Shown piece by piece: positions 24,827 to 32,988 of a stretch of 32,988 nt of DNA (positions within the stretch are counted from its first letter, which is position 1; the number at the start of each line of letters is the position of its first letter). Source of the DNA: Anaerovirgula multivorans (GTDB lineage: Bacteria > Bacillota > Clostridia > Peptostreptococcales > Natronincolaceae); NCBI RefSeq assembly GCF_900188145.1, contig NZ_FZOJ01000041.1:1-32988 (forward strand), in the 5' to 3' direction. A program made the translations under genes and the position numbers. A model generated the notes under the pieces. That model did no database searches. It was not told the origin of the DNA and worked only from the letters and a program-made list of their open reading frames with translations.

Positions 24827-25742
24827 AGTATGTCAAGATATTTCCAATAATTTTAGCGATATCCAAGAATACTTAATAACCGAACCTAGTCAAGTGATTG
24901 ATCAATTCTTCAAATATCAAAAACATTTTTTTTATGACACATGCTCAATATTACATCATTCAAATGCAAGTTCGAATAGCTTTATCATTGATTTTTTGGC
25001 AAATCAAGGAGCAATCATAATTATTACAAGGACTGTTTTAATGGAATTGTCATCCAATAATTTCGAAATTGATCCGATACAAATTGAGTATTTTAGAAAG
25101 ATAAACATAAGTGGAATTCCAGTTCTATTATTTGATGAGGAAATAGTTCTTGAACTAATTAAGGAGTCACTGACTATCACAGTTGAAGATGCAAACCAAC
25201 TATTAGGGTTTGCTGTTAAAGAAGTTAGTAAATTTAAAACAGCCATTAATAATATTATCAGGGTTATGGACCCAAATCTAAAAATCAAAATTCTGAATTT
25301 AAGGCCTGGAAGTCAAAATTTATATGAACCTTTTTTTCAATTTGCTCGAAGTCAAAAATTTGAAGGGGACAGCTTGGCTGAAGAACTGATTTTAATATTA
25401 GTAATTGTACTGACTAAAATTCCTTTTGGTCAATATATACTAATAAGTGATGATTTAAGAATAAGAAATAATGTAATTTCCGTTAACCAATATATTGAAA
25501 AGCACCATAATCTAAGAGCTCCTATGCAACTTACAACTTCAAGGTTAGTCTATGAAATGCATAGAAAACAGATTTTAACAGATGAAAATGAAATGATCGA
25601 AATTCTGTCGGCATCTTCAAATGGAAATATTAATGTGTTTTGTATGGGAGAAGAAGATATTCAACTTGTTAAGAAATCATTTACTAAAGAAGAATTGTTA
25701 AGTAAAATTATATCTGAACCAAACTTTAGTGTTGCGTATTAA
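24819..25742 (+). CDS. PIN-domain-like protein (putative ribonuclease, third gene of the operon)
   Basis: 307 residues, not recognised by overall sequence, but the order of acidic residues fits a PIN nuclease. HFFYDTCSILHHS gives the first Asp (D40) followed by a Thr/Ser, ITRTVLMELSS gives the Glu (E76), FEGDSLAEELILILVIVL gives D184 at the head of a helix, and YILISDDLRIRNNV gives D211/D212 after a beta strand. PIN enzymes cut RNA with metal ions held by these residues. Large inserts between motifs make it bigger than VapC toxins (about 130 residues). The start overlaps the ImmA gene by eight bases. It ends before a strong hairpin. Toxin, RNA-processing or defence effector are all possible; which one is inference. 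Confidence 0.65.
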   Translation: MSKVCQDISNNFSDIQEYLITEPSQVIDQFFKYQKHFFYDTCSILHHSNASSNSFIIDFLANQGAIIIITRTVLMELSSNNFEIDPIQIEYFRKINISGIPVLLFDEEIVLELIKESLTITVEDANQLLGFAVKEVSKFKTAINNIIRVMDPNLKIKILNLRPGSQNLYEPFFQFARSQKFEGDSLAEELILILVIVLTKIPFGQYILISDDLRIRNNVISVNQYIEKHHNLRAPMQLTTSRLVYEMHRKQILTDENEMIEILSASSNGNINVFCMGEEDIQLVKKSFTKEELLSKIISEPNFSVAY

Positions 25743-25771
25743 AATTTGAAAAAGTTAATAGGATGAGCTAT

Positions 25772-25810
25772 AGCCTTCTTGATTCAATGGATCAAGAAGG
25801 CTTCTTCATT
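25772..25810 (+). terminator. terminator of the XRE-ImmA-PIN operon
   Basis: AGCCTTCTTGAT (25772-25783) pairs perfectly with ATCAAGAAGGCT (25791-25802) around a seven-base loop, followed by the T-rich TCTTCATT. It closes the cassette before the recombinase remnant. Confidence 0.8.
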
Positions 25811-25942
25811 ATGCAGAAAATAAACGAAACATGGTCTTTTCAGAAGACTCACACCATAACAAAGGAAAAGATTATTATGAAGGAGGAAACATACAAGTTA
25901 TAGAAGAGAGTAAAAATTCCAGAAGACAAAGGCAGTGGTTTT

Positions 25943-27590
25943 ATGGAAAATCAATTGAGAGTTGCTGCGTACTGGCGTGTCAGTACCGATTCAGAAGAAC
26001 AAAAAACAAGCTATCAATCCCAAGTACTTCATTATAAACAGTTAGTAGAAACAAAGCCTGAATGGGATTTAGTAGACATTTATGCTGATGAAGCGATATC
26101 AGGGACACAAACCAACAAACGTATGGATTTCCAGCGTATGATCAATGATGCTGTTGACGGAAAGATCGATATGATTATCACTAAGTCTATATCTCGTTTT
26201 ACTAGAAACACCTTAGACACACTAAAGTATGTGAGGTTATTAAAGGAAAAAAATGTAGCAATCATGTTTGAAAAGGAAAACATTAATACCCTAACCATGA
26301 ACGGTGAAATGCTTCTGGTTATCTTAAGTTCACTGGCCCAACAGGAGAGTGAACCCATTTCAGCAAATGTCACCTTGGGACTTGAAATGAAAATGAAACG
26401 TGGTGAGATGGTAGGCTATAATGGTTGTTTGGGATATGATTATGATCCTGAAACAAAGAGCATATCTATTAATGAAGAAGAAGCCGAGATTGTCAGATAT
26501 ATCTTCAATCGATATGTTGAAGGTGCTGGTTGCTTTGTAATTGCAAAAGAACTTTCAAAACTGGGGTATAAGACAAGGAAAGGTAGTACACGATGGCATG
26601 AAAGCACTGTTCGCGGTATCATAAAGAATGAAAAATACAAAGGGGCTCTTCTTCAAGGAAAAACCTTTACAGTTGACCCCATTACTCATAGAAGGCTAGA
26701 CAACATGGGGGAGAGGGAGCAATTCTACATTAAAAATAATCACGAACCTATCATTTCAGATGAGATGTTTGAAAGAGCCCAGTAAATTTTAAGAATGAGG
26801 AGCAGTAAACACGGTACGAAGCACGACTCAAGAAAATATAGCAGAAAGCACTCATTTAGCAGCATATGTACATGTGGGTTCTGTGGTGGAACGTATATTC
26901 GCCGAGTTTGGCACCATGGAACAGATCATGAAAAGCCAGCATGGTAATGTGGTAATGCCATAAAAAATGGTCGAAAAGAATGCTCTCACTCTAAAGGTGT
27001 TCATGAGAGCTTTTTGGAAGAAGCATTTGTTAGTGCATATAACAAGATTCAGCTCCTAAATACAACTGACATTGAAGAATTCCTTAAGAACATCGAGGAA
27101 GCCTTGGATGTTACGCATTGGATGTTACGCAATTGAGAGAAGAAGTTGATGGTCTTACAGCTCAAATCAGAAAACTCGAAACAAAGTCTCAAACACTTGT
27201 AGAGATGAGATTGGAGGAGAAAATAGCTAAAGAAGATTATGATAAGAAATATAGTGCTATTGAAGCTGAGCTTAAAGATCTTAGAGATCAAAGAAATGAA
27301 AAGTATGAAGCGCTTCAAGGTGAGAAATCTATCAGTACAAGAATCAATTACTTCAGAAAAGCATTTGATCATGAGATCCAGATGGACGAATTTGATCGTG
27401 ACATACTAGAAAGCTTGGTTGATAAAGTGGTTGTTGGAGCAATGGATGAAGAAGGAAATCCGAATCCATATGCCTTGACGTTTGTATTCAAAGCAGGTGT
27501 TAAGTTCACTAAGGAATTCTACGAGAAAATTGCCAATAAATCTGATAAAATGGAAATAGAAAATCTGTCTACATATGCAACTGACGACAA
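25943..27590 (+). pseudogene. large serine recombinase, broken by two stops and a 14-bp duplication
   Basis: The N-terminal resolvase domain starts MENQLRVAAYWRVSTDSEEQ with the nucleophile Ser in RVST, followed by SRFTRNTLDTLKYVRLLKEK and the recombinase domain (EAEIVRYIFNRYVEGAG). A TAA at 26783-26785 interrupts AQ-EILRMRSSKHG (one base from GAA). The frame continues through zinc-ribbon cysteines (CTCGFCGGTY) to a second TAA near 26945 and then the 14-bp duplication at 27104-27131. Removing one copy restores the frame into LREEVDGLTAQIRKLETKSQ, the coiled-coil and C-terminal ELDRDILESLVDK-like block. It would have excised or inserted an element at a specific site. All three lesions make it inactive. 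The ATG at 25943 has only a poor ribosome binding site. Confidence 0.9.
27104..27131 (+). repeat. 14-bp tandem duplication inside the recombinase gene
   Basis: TTGGATGTTACGCA occurs twice in direct contact (27104-27117 and 27118-27131). Fourteen is not a multiple of three, so the duplication shifts the frame. The codons on both sides match when one copy is removed. Confidence 0.95.
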
Positions 27591-28728
27591 GCAACTTGCG
27601 TATACTTACGCCCCTAACAAGGCAGGTGGCGGCTGGGGTATGCGCATGCTTAGTGCAAATGGCGCAGGGGCTATTGAAAATAATACAGCCTATGATCATG
27701 AATATAGGGTCAATACCGATGTCATTACTTCTGTACGCATTTATGCCAGCGATGATATTACACCAGACAACCGTCACGTGAGTGAAGCAGCTTATAATAA
27801 TCCTGTAAAGAATACAGCAACTGTGACGATTTCAACCAATGGTTATTCTAAAAGTACTGAAATTGTCATGCCAAGTGGCAGTTCTCAACTTGTATGGTTG
27901 AAGTGGCGAACACCAAGTACATCACAGGATGTAACGGTTCACGTGAGTGTTACTGGAAATAGCGCTGCTAGAATTGATGGCACGAGCCGAAATGCCACGT
28001 TAACCTGTAGAGTTGTGGATTTAGGTTTAAACCCACCGCCAAATCCAACAGTAATAGATAGAAATGATGGTTTTAGAGTGCCAAATCTGCCAGTAAAAGC
28101 GGAAAAGACATCAGCCCATTGGGGGATTTATAGTAGCACTTGGATTCCTAAATGGGTATGGCATCCAAAATGGGAGTGGGAATCCGATTGGGATTGGGTC
28201 AGTACAGAAGATGGTGGTTACTGGGAGGATAATGGTAGCTGGGTTGACAATGGAAAATGGAAAGATGAAGGTTCATGGCAGTTTGATTACACCAGTTATA
28301 CAGCAAGCTTAACGGGACAAATGCGACTTACACCGGACTCTAAAGTACCAACAGCTCAAAATAGTACCATGAAATCAGGCTATGGCGTAAACATCAATAT
28401 CTCAACAACGCCTCATACTAATGCACCTAGTTCTCATGTCACTTCTGCGCAAAATGCCATTTCCTATTTTCCGGAGTTTGCTTATGAGACGTACTGGCGA
28501 AAGCTTCAGCTTATGGGATATGGTCAGTTTCAGTTTGAAGAAAATAAGTATTCTACGTATAGAAATCGTGTTCATTTTACGCCAATTTGGTACCCTGATG
28601 AAACTTATCGGGTGTACACAGAAATTATAGATATGTGGACCCCTGATGGCATGCTTAGAATCAACTTAAATGACGATGTGACCATTCGTGGAGATTTGTA
28701 TCAGGACTGGCATATTGGACCTAAATAG
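27118..28728 (+). CDS. recombinase tail fused in frame to Trp-rich conjugative-element protein
   Basis: This open frame starts at a TTG in the duplication. The first ~150 residues are the recombinase coiled-coil and tail. From about AYTYAPNKAGGGWGMRM (27600) on it is an unrelated protein. That part has beta-rich segments (NTATVTISTNGYSKSTEIVM, SSQLVWLKWRTPS, then TVHVSVTG) and, near 28135-28285, a Trp-rich stretch (WIPKWVWHPKWEWESDWDW then WEDNGSWVDNGKWKDEGSW). A conserved-looking end follows (EFAYETYWRKLQLMGYG ... RGDLYQDWHIGPK). I recognise the type from clostridial integrative conjugative elements, where it lies just before the NlpC/P60 gene. It probably acts at the cell surface, but its signal peptide was lost when the recombinase fused to it. 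The function is not established. Confidence 0.65.
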   Translation: MDVTQLREEVDGLTAQIRKLETKSQTLVEMRLEEKIAKEDYDKKYSAIEAELKDLRDQRNEKYEALQGEKSISTRINYFRKAFDHEIQMDEFDRDILESLVDKVVVGAMDEEGNPNPYALTFVFKAGVKFTKEFYEKIANKSDKMEIENLSTYATDDKQLAYTYAPNKAGGGWGMRMLSANGAGAIENNTAYDHEYRVNTDVITSVRIYASDDITPDNRHVSEAAYNNPVKNTATVTISTNGYSKSTEIVMPSGSSQLVWLKWRTPSTSQDVTVHVSVTGNSAARIDGTSRNATLTCRVVDLGLNPPPNPTVIDRNDGFRVPNLPVKAEKTSAHWGIYSSTWIPKWVWHPKWEWESDWDWVSTEDGGYWEDNGSWVDNGKWKDEGSWQFDYTSYTASLTGQMRLTPDSKVPTAQNSTMKSGYGVNINISTTPHTNAPSSHVTSAQNAISYFPEFAYETYWRKLQLMGYGQFQFEENKYSTYRNRVHFTPIWYPDETYRVYTEIIDMWTPDGMLRINLNDDVTIRGDLYQDWHIGPK

Positions 28729-28743
28729 AAGGGGGTGTAGCAT

Positions 28744-29971
28744 TTGGATCCAGTAACAGGAAAAGTAATTACTAAAGCAGTTATGACAGTGGCTACGAAT
28801 AAGAAAGTTAGAAATGCAGTGATTATTGCTGCTATGACACCAATGATTATTGTCTTAATGGTCTTAAGTTCACCGTTTGCTATTTTCTTTGCATTAAGAG
28901 ATGGGGGGACGTCTACCCAAGACGTTCCTGTTATGGTAATTATGAACGAACTTAAATCTGAGTTTGAAAACGAAATTCAAAGAGAACTGGATGATCCAGA
29001 GGTAGATGAAGTTCATGTGATTTATATGGGAAGTGAGGACAATGAGCCCATAGACAATTGTGTGGATGTTTTATATATTTTTTCGACAAAATACAACATT
29101 GCAGGAGAAGTATCGGAGCAAGTGGCACTTTTATCTGACAAGCAAGTTTTAAATCTCAAATCCATCTACTATGATATGAATGTCATCACCACTGAAAAAG
29201 AAGTGGTCACAGAAACATTAACAAATACAACAACGGATGATGATGGCAATGAAGTGACAGAAACCAAGTCCATTACAAAAATAATTAAGATCATAACCAT
29301 CGATTCATTAACAGCAGATGAAGCCTTCATACTCTATGGGTTTAATGACGTGCAGATGCAGGTTGTTGAAGAAATGAAAAAGAGTGGTTTATCGGTATTT
29401 TTCTTAGAACACGATATGCCTATGCTTTTATCAGCAGAGGAAATTACAAAAATACGAAGTTATTTACCCAATGATTTTAAGTTGGATAGAGGTGAGATAG
29501 TAAGTGTGGCAGAAAGTATTGTTGGAAAGGTGCCTTACTTTTGGGGAGGAAAAAGCCTTGCACAAGGGTGGGATAGTCGTTGGGGAACGCAGATGGAAGT
29601 CACTTCTGCTGGAAGCAAATCGACAGGAACAACGAGGCCATTTGGTTTGCTCAGGCTATATCACGTGGGTATTTGCTAATATAGGTCTGCCTCTTGATAC
29701 CATTGAGGCAACAATTGGACATGGAACAACTAAACAATGGAATGTTTCAAGCAGCATTTCAGAACACATGGTATTGCCCGGGGATTTAGCTTTTTTAGCA
29801 ATCCCCGGATCTGTAAAAGTGAATCATGTAGGTATAGTAGTTGGACGAGATGCTGATGGCAAAATATTAGTGGCCCACTCTGCATCGGGTGCTAATGGGG
29901 TGATTGTTACCACTGCTGAAAGTACTGGGTTTTTATATTATAGAAGGCCAGCTATCTTAATTGAACACTAG
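28744..29971 (+). pseudogene. NlpC/P60 cell-wall hydrolase of a conjugative element, frameshifted
   Basis: Residues ~28-53 form one membrane anchor (VIIAAMTPMIIVLMVLSSPF). A long outside region follows, then the C-terminal NlpC/P60 domain (VPYFWGGKSLAQGWDSRWG). At 29641-29652 the frame shifts exactly in the catalytic motif. The first frame reads RPFGLLRLYHVGIC and stops; the next reads VCSGYITWVFANIGL and continues to HVGIVVG and VAHSASGANGV, with the Cys and His of the active site. The family motif is GLDCSGY, so about five bases appear to be lost before the Cys codon. In the intact element this enzyme would open peptidoglycan for the mating channel. TTG 28744 follows GAAGGGGG. Confidence 0.85.
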
Positions 29972-29988
29972 AGGAGGCTCAGAATATT

Positions 29989-30624
29989 ATGATGTTACCT
30001 ATAATTATGATTTTATTTTGTGCTATCGCAGGAGCGGTAGCCTTTTTCTTTTTAAAAAGAACCCATCAGCCAAGCAAAGATCAAATGAGTGAAAATCAAA
30101 AAACAGCCAATGAGTTTGTCAATGTGAAAGATATCCATGACCGTTTCTTATATACAAGGGATGGACAAATCATCGCTTACATCAAAATTAATCCTATAAG
30201 CATTGATCTGTTTTCAGATAGTGAAAAAAAGCTGATTTGCAAGGTGCTTACAGCAGAACTTTCAAGTATTCAAAAGCCTTTTAAATTCTTAGCGTTATCA
30301 AGACCAGTGGATATCACGCCACTTGTCAATGAATATACGACGCTTTTATCAGAGACTACAGACCAAAAGCAAAAAGAACTCCTTAGAAATGAAATCATAG
30401 AAATCAGTAATTTTGCCATGAGTGGAGAAGTGATTGAAAGGAATTTTTTCCTTATGCTTTGGAGCAAATATCGAGAAGGGGTAGAGTCTGAACTTATCAA
30501 AGACTGTAAAGAAATGATCCAAAAGTTTGAAAGTGCGAATATCAGCTGCGATGTGATTAGGGAACAAGAGATTGTTAGGTTATGCAATCTTGTAAATAAT
30601 CCTGCATATATTTATTTTGAGTAG
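29989..30624 (+). CDS. conjugative-element membrane protein near VirB4, 3' end probably truncated
   Basis: 211 residues. One N-terminal membrane helix (IIMILFCAIAGAVAFFFL) leads to a cytoplasmic part with VKDIHDRFLYTRDGQIIAYI, then ELSSIQKPFKFLALSRPVDI, and GEVIERNFFLMLWSK. I recognise this combination from clostridial conjugative elements, where such a protein lies near the VirB4-like ATPase and the NlpC/P60 gene. The last segment (IVRLCNLVNNPAYIY) is where family members continue. Here the frame ends in FE-stop, and the next sequence belongs to the ATPase-TOPRIM cassette. The end was probably replaced by that insertion. GAGGAGG lies 11 bases before the first ATG. Function in DNA transfer is inferred. 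Confidence 0.7.
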   Translation: MMLPIIMILFCAIAGAVAFFFLKRTHQPSKDQMSENQKTANEFVNVKDIHDRFLYTRDGQIIAYIKINPISIDLFSDSEKKLICKVLTAELSSIQKPFKFLALSRPVDITPLVNEYTTLLSETTDQKQKELLRNEIIEISNFAMSGEVIERNFFLMLWSKYREGVESELIKDCKEMIQKFESANISCDVIREQEIVRLCNLVNNPAYIYFE

Positions 30625-30709
30625 GATGTTTTATGAATTAAAATATGGTTATAATAAATGATATAAAAACAAAAATTAGAAACAAAATGTATCGAATTTT
30701 AATAATAAG

Positions 30710-30738
30710 TTTACAAATCAAGGGTTTTGTGATATGAT
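30710..30738 (+). promoter_or_regulatory. promoter of the ATPase-TOPRIM operon
   Basis: TTTACA (30710-30715), a 17-base spacer and TATGAT (30733-30738) lie 25 bases before the ATPase start codon. A second -10-like TATAAT at 30743-30748 sits just after it. The cassette thus has its own promoter, independent of the dead conjugative element. Confidence 0.65.
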
Positions 30739-30762
30739 TTATTATAATCGGAGGTGTATGTA

Positions 30763-32151
30763 ATGAAAAATACTATGATTCGCATAAAAGAAGCTGAACT
30801 TTATAATATAAAAAATGTTGAATATGGAAGAATAGATTTTCCAAATGATAATGCTTTATCTAATAAATTAATACGTTCTGAGATCCTTGGTATATATGGT
30901 CAAAATGGATCAGGTAAAACAGCATTTGTTGATGCCATGTGGCTTATCAAACACCTTATTAGTGGAAAAGAGCTACCTAAAAACACAGGTGACTATATTT
31001 TTGAAGGAGAAGAAACAGCCACGATCAAACTTGGTTTTGATTTGACACAAGGTAACTATGATTATCAGATTTTCTATGAAGTAGATATTGAAAGAATAGA
31101 TAAAAACAAAGCTAAAGTCATTAGAGAAAATTTAGCGTACAAAGAGTCTGTTGATGGTGCTTGGAAAAGTAAAGCCGGAATTATTGATTATGACGTGAGA
31201 AACAAAGAACATGCTTTTAAACCGGTAAAAAACTATCGTTTACTCACTTCAAATAATGCTGATGTTCAAATTGATTTGGGTGTTGCGAAAAAAATGTCAG
31301 ATAAAAACAGTACCTCTTTTGTTTTCAGCAGTGAATTGGAAGATATCATTAAGAAAAGCGATGCTTTTAAAAACTACACAGACATAATTCTAGCTCTTAA
31401 GCATTATGCCAACGTTAATCTGTTCATCATAAAGAATCATCATTCAGGAATGATTAACATGAATGTTTTAATTCCCTTTAGTTTCAGGTTGTTGGATGAA
31501 AAAAAAGTGACACAGGGAGATTTGCCAATCGGTCTGTTAAAGCCATCGATCGTACCTGAAGATGTATATAATGTTGTGGTTAAAATCATTGACCAGATGA
31601 ATATTGTCCTTGAGACGATTGTCCCAGGTCTTAATATTGGCCTTAAAAACCATGGTAAACAACTTAGAGAAGATGGTAATGAGGGGATCCGAATTGAACT
31701 CATCTCCATAAGAGATGACATAAAAGTTCCTTTAAAGTATGAATCGGATGGTATCAAAAAAATCATCTCCATATTGAGTACGTTGATAACAATGTTTAAT
31801 AACCCTACAGTCTGTATGGTTGTTGATGAATTGGATGCCGGTATTTTTGAATATTTACTCGGTGAGGTTCTTCAGATTATCAGTGAAAATGGAAAAGGAC
31901 AACTGATTTTTACTTCTCATAATTTAAGACCACTAGAAATGCTGGATACAAGTTCAATCATATTTACAACAACAAATTCTAAGAATCGATATATGCGGTT
32001 TGCAAATGTGAAGAGCAATAATAATCTGAGAAACTTGTATTATCGAAGCATCAATCTTGGAGGACAAAAAGAGGAAATCTACAAAGAGACCAATAGCTTT
32101 GATATCAGTCGTGCTTTCAGAATTGCTGGGAGGGTGATTGATGAAAACTAA
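30763..32151 (+). CDS. AAA/ABC-type ATPase of an AbiL/PARIS-like two-gene defence system
   Basis: About 462 residues. Walker A GQNGSGKT at 46-53 sits in a classic SMC/OLD-like N-terminal block (AELYNIKNVEYGRIDFPND, then ILGIYG). The middle has divergent helical inserts. YESDGIKKIIS is the ABC-signature equivalent, VCMVVDELDAGIFEYL (near 353) the Walker B with catalytic Glu, and GQLIFTSHNLRPLEML (near 384) the H-loop. This is the AAA_15/AAA_21 type found in AbiLi, PARIS AriA and RloA. The neighbour encodes a TOPRIM-like protein, the usual partner. ATG 30763 is eight bases after GGAGG. Proteins of this pair act together in abortive infection against phages. The exact system type is not settled by sequence alone. 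Confidence 0.8.
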   Translation: MKNTMIRIKEAELYNIKNVEYGRIDFPNDNALSNKLIRSEILGIYGQNGSGKTAFVDAMWLIKHLISGKELPKNTGDYIFEGEETATIKLGFDLTQGNYDYQIFYEVDIERIDKNKAKVIRENLAYKESVDGAWKSKAGIIDYDVRNKEHAFKPVKNYRLLTSNNADVQIDLGVAKKMSDKNSTSFVFSSELEDIIKKSDAFKNYTDIILALKHYANVNLFIIKNHHSGMINMNVLIPFSFRLLDEKKVTQGDLPIGLLKPSIVPEDVYNVVVKIIDQMNIVLETIVPGLNIGLKNHGKQLREDGNEGIRIELISIRDDIKVPLKYESDGIKKIISILSTLITMFNNPTVCMVVDELDAGIFEYLLGEVLQIISENGKGQLIFTSHNLRPLEMLDTSSIIFTTTNSKNRYMRFANVKSNNNLRNLYYRSINLGGQKEEIYKETNSFDISRAFRIAGRVIDEN

Positions 32152-32818
32152 AAAGGTCATTCTGTTTATTGTAGAAGGTGTCACAGATAAAACATCATTA
32201 GGTGGTATTATTGATAAGTTGATTTCGTCGAATCTGGTAAGGTTCTACATAACCGGAGGCGATATTACCAGTGATCGCTTTTCAAATAACTCTAATGCTA
32301 TTGCCAAAGTCAATGATCATGTTAAAGCTTTTTTGACACGAGAATTAGGAATTAAAAAAAGCGATATCATTCAGATCGTTCATTTAGTTGATATGGATGG
32401 TGCATATATTGATGGTGATCAAGTACAAGTTGAAGCTGTAGAAGAATTTATTTATTCCGAATCAGCTATTATTGCAAACTCTTTAGAGCGTGTTATTGAA
32501 AGAAATAGTAGAAAACAGCAAGTCATTAATCGATTATCACTCTGTCCGACCATATCGGGCATACCGTATAACATGTATTATTTTTCTTGCAATCTTGAGC
32601 ATGTGTTGCATAATGAAATAAACTTATCGGATGACTTGAAGATGGTGTATGCGGAACGATTTTCAGACGCCTATTATAAGAAAGAAGCGAAGTTTATTGA
32701 CTTCATTCGCAATGAACAATTTGCCGTAAAAGGGGATTACAAAGAGACATGGGAATTTATAAAAATAAGAGGGAATTCCCTTAAACGATATAGCAATTTT
32801 CATTTGTTTTTTGAGTAA
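32141..32818 (+). CDS. TOPRIM-like nuclease partner of the ATPase
   Basis: About 226 residues. The N-terminus VILFIVEGVTDKTSLGGIID has the TOPRIM pattern with the catalytic Glu (E12), and IIQIVHLVDMDGAYIDGDQ carries the DxD (D84, D86) after a beta strand. The third acidic position is less clear. The rest is alpha/beta with no recognised domain (CPTISGIPYNMYYFSCNLEH, then RNEQFAVKGDYKETW). It starts inside the end of the ATPase gene (11-base overlap, GGAGGGT five bases before ATG 32141), so the two are made together. In AbiL, PARIS and OLD-like systems the TOPRIM subunit is the effector nuclease. The nuclease role here is inferred from the motif. Confidence 0.75.
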   Translation: MKTKKVILFIVEGVTDKTSLGGIIDKLISSNLVRFYITGGDITSDRFSNNSNAIAKVNDHVKAFLTRELGIKKSDIIQIVHLVDMDGAYIDGDQVQVEAVEEFIYSESAIIANSLERVIERNSRKQQVINRLSLCPTISGIPYNMYYFSCNLEHVLHNEINLSDDLKMVYAERFSDAYYKKEAKFIDFIRNEQFAVKGDYKETWEFIKIRGNSLKRYSNFHLFFE

Positions 32819-32851
32819 AGATGTTGAATTAATTGCGTATTAACACGAGAA

Positions 32852-32880
32852 AACACAGCACTTTGATGTTGTGTTTTTTT
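32852..32880 (+). terminator. terminator of the ATPase-TOPRIM operon
   Basis: AACACAGCA pairs with TGTTGTGTT (one G-T pair) around a six-base loop and is followed by seven T residues. It closes the cassette. Confidence 0.85.
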
Positions 32881-32927
32881 CATGCATAGAAATGATAACT
32901 CGTGATAGTAAAATATAGTACTTATAG

Positions 32928-32959
32928 TACTCGAACAGATGTAATTCTTTGTTTGAGTA
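32928..32959. repeat. 10-bp inverted repeat at the right end of the window
   Basis: TACTCGAACA (32928-32937) pairs with TGTTTGAGTA (32950-32959) with one G-T pair and a 12-base loop. No T run follows, so it is not a normal terminator. It may be an operator for a gene outside the window or an element end. Confidence 0.45.
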
Positions 32960-32988
32960 TATACAAAACTCGTGGTCTGTACTCATAG

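Noticed and set aside
25831..26037. 68-codon frame overlapping the recombinase start
   Set aside because: After base 25943 it reads the recombinase gene in the wrong frame. Before that its residues resemble no family, although the segment may hold lost recombinase upstream sequence.
1..32988. CRISPR arrays, tRNA or rRNA genes
   Set aside because: No regularly spaced repeats and no cloverleaf or rRNA-like segments were seen on reading. A tRNA or CRISPR search program would be the deciding test.

Overview
The window is AT-rich, with strong GGAGG-type ribosome binding sites, sigma-A-type promoters and gene families typical of low-GC Firmicutes. The conjugative-element and recombinase relics point to Clostridia, though no single marker fixes the genus. 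It is an accessory region: resistance and efflux genes lie among debris from at least seven mobile elements, and many genes are truncated, frameshifted or fused. No rRNA, tRNA or CRISPR array was seen.

Left end (1-2400): the 3' part of an ISAs1-type transposase, the C-terminal remnant of a REP-associated (RAYT/Y1) transposase with two 21-bp REP-like palindromes, an HsdR restriction-subunit fragment, and one open reading frame stitched from VanZ, an unrelated membrane protein and a serine-recombinase tail.

Efflux block (2436-7561): a likely four-gene operon of a PadR regulator, a heterodimeric ABC exporter with one degenerate ATP site, and a long-chain CHR (chromate-type) transporter. A decayed minus-strand tyrosine recombinase follows. 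Next comes an Rrf2 regulator - methyltransferase - MATE efflux operon (8739-11201).

Antibiotic block (11420-16053): an IS3 orfB scrap, then a leader of about 660 bp with three short ORFs and two terminators, feeding an ABC-F ribosome-protection gene. This is followed by a broken MFS efflux gene, an apparently intact macrolide 2'-phosphotransferase and an alpha/beta-hydrolase fragment. Together they look like a macrolide/lincosamide-type resistance cluster that has partly decayed.

Middle (16210-20597): a 1127-residue fusion of two TsaA/TrmO-like domains to a UvrA-type ABC ATPase that lacks room for the UvrB-binding domain, then an AraC-GyrI regulator.

Right part (20727-32988): relics of an integrative conjugative element. 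These are a RhuM fragment, a DinG-like helicase with a one-base frameshift in a G run, a SHOCT-like small ORF with a stop, a serine recombinase broken by two stops and a 14-bp tandem duplication, a Trp-rich element protein, a frameshifted NlpC/P60 hydrolase and a VirB4-region membrane protein. Two apparently intact cargo cassettes sit in this wreck. One is a three-gene XRE regulator - ImmA/IrrE-like (HDxxH) - PIN-like nuclease operon with its own paired operators. The other is a two-gene AAA ATPase - TOPRIM-like operon resembling AbiL/PARIS defence. These two, and the TsaA-UvrA fusion, are the best candidates for undescribed biology.
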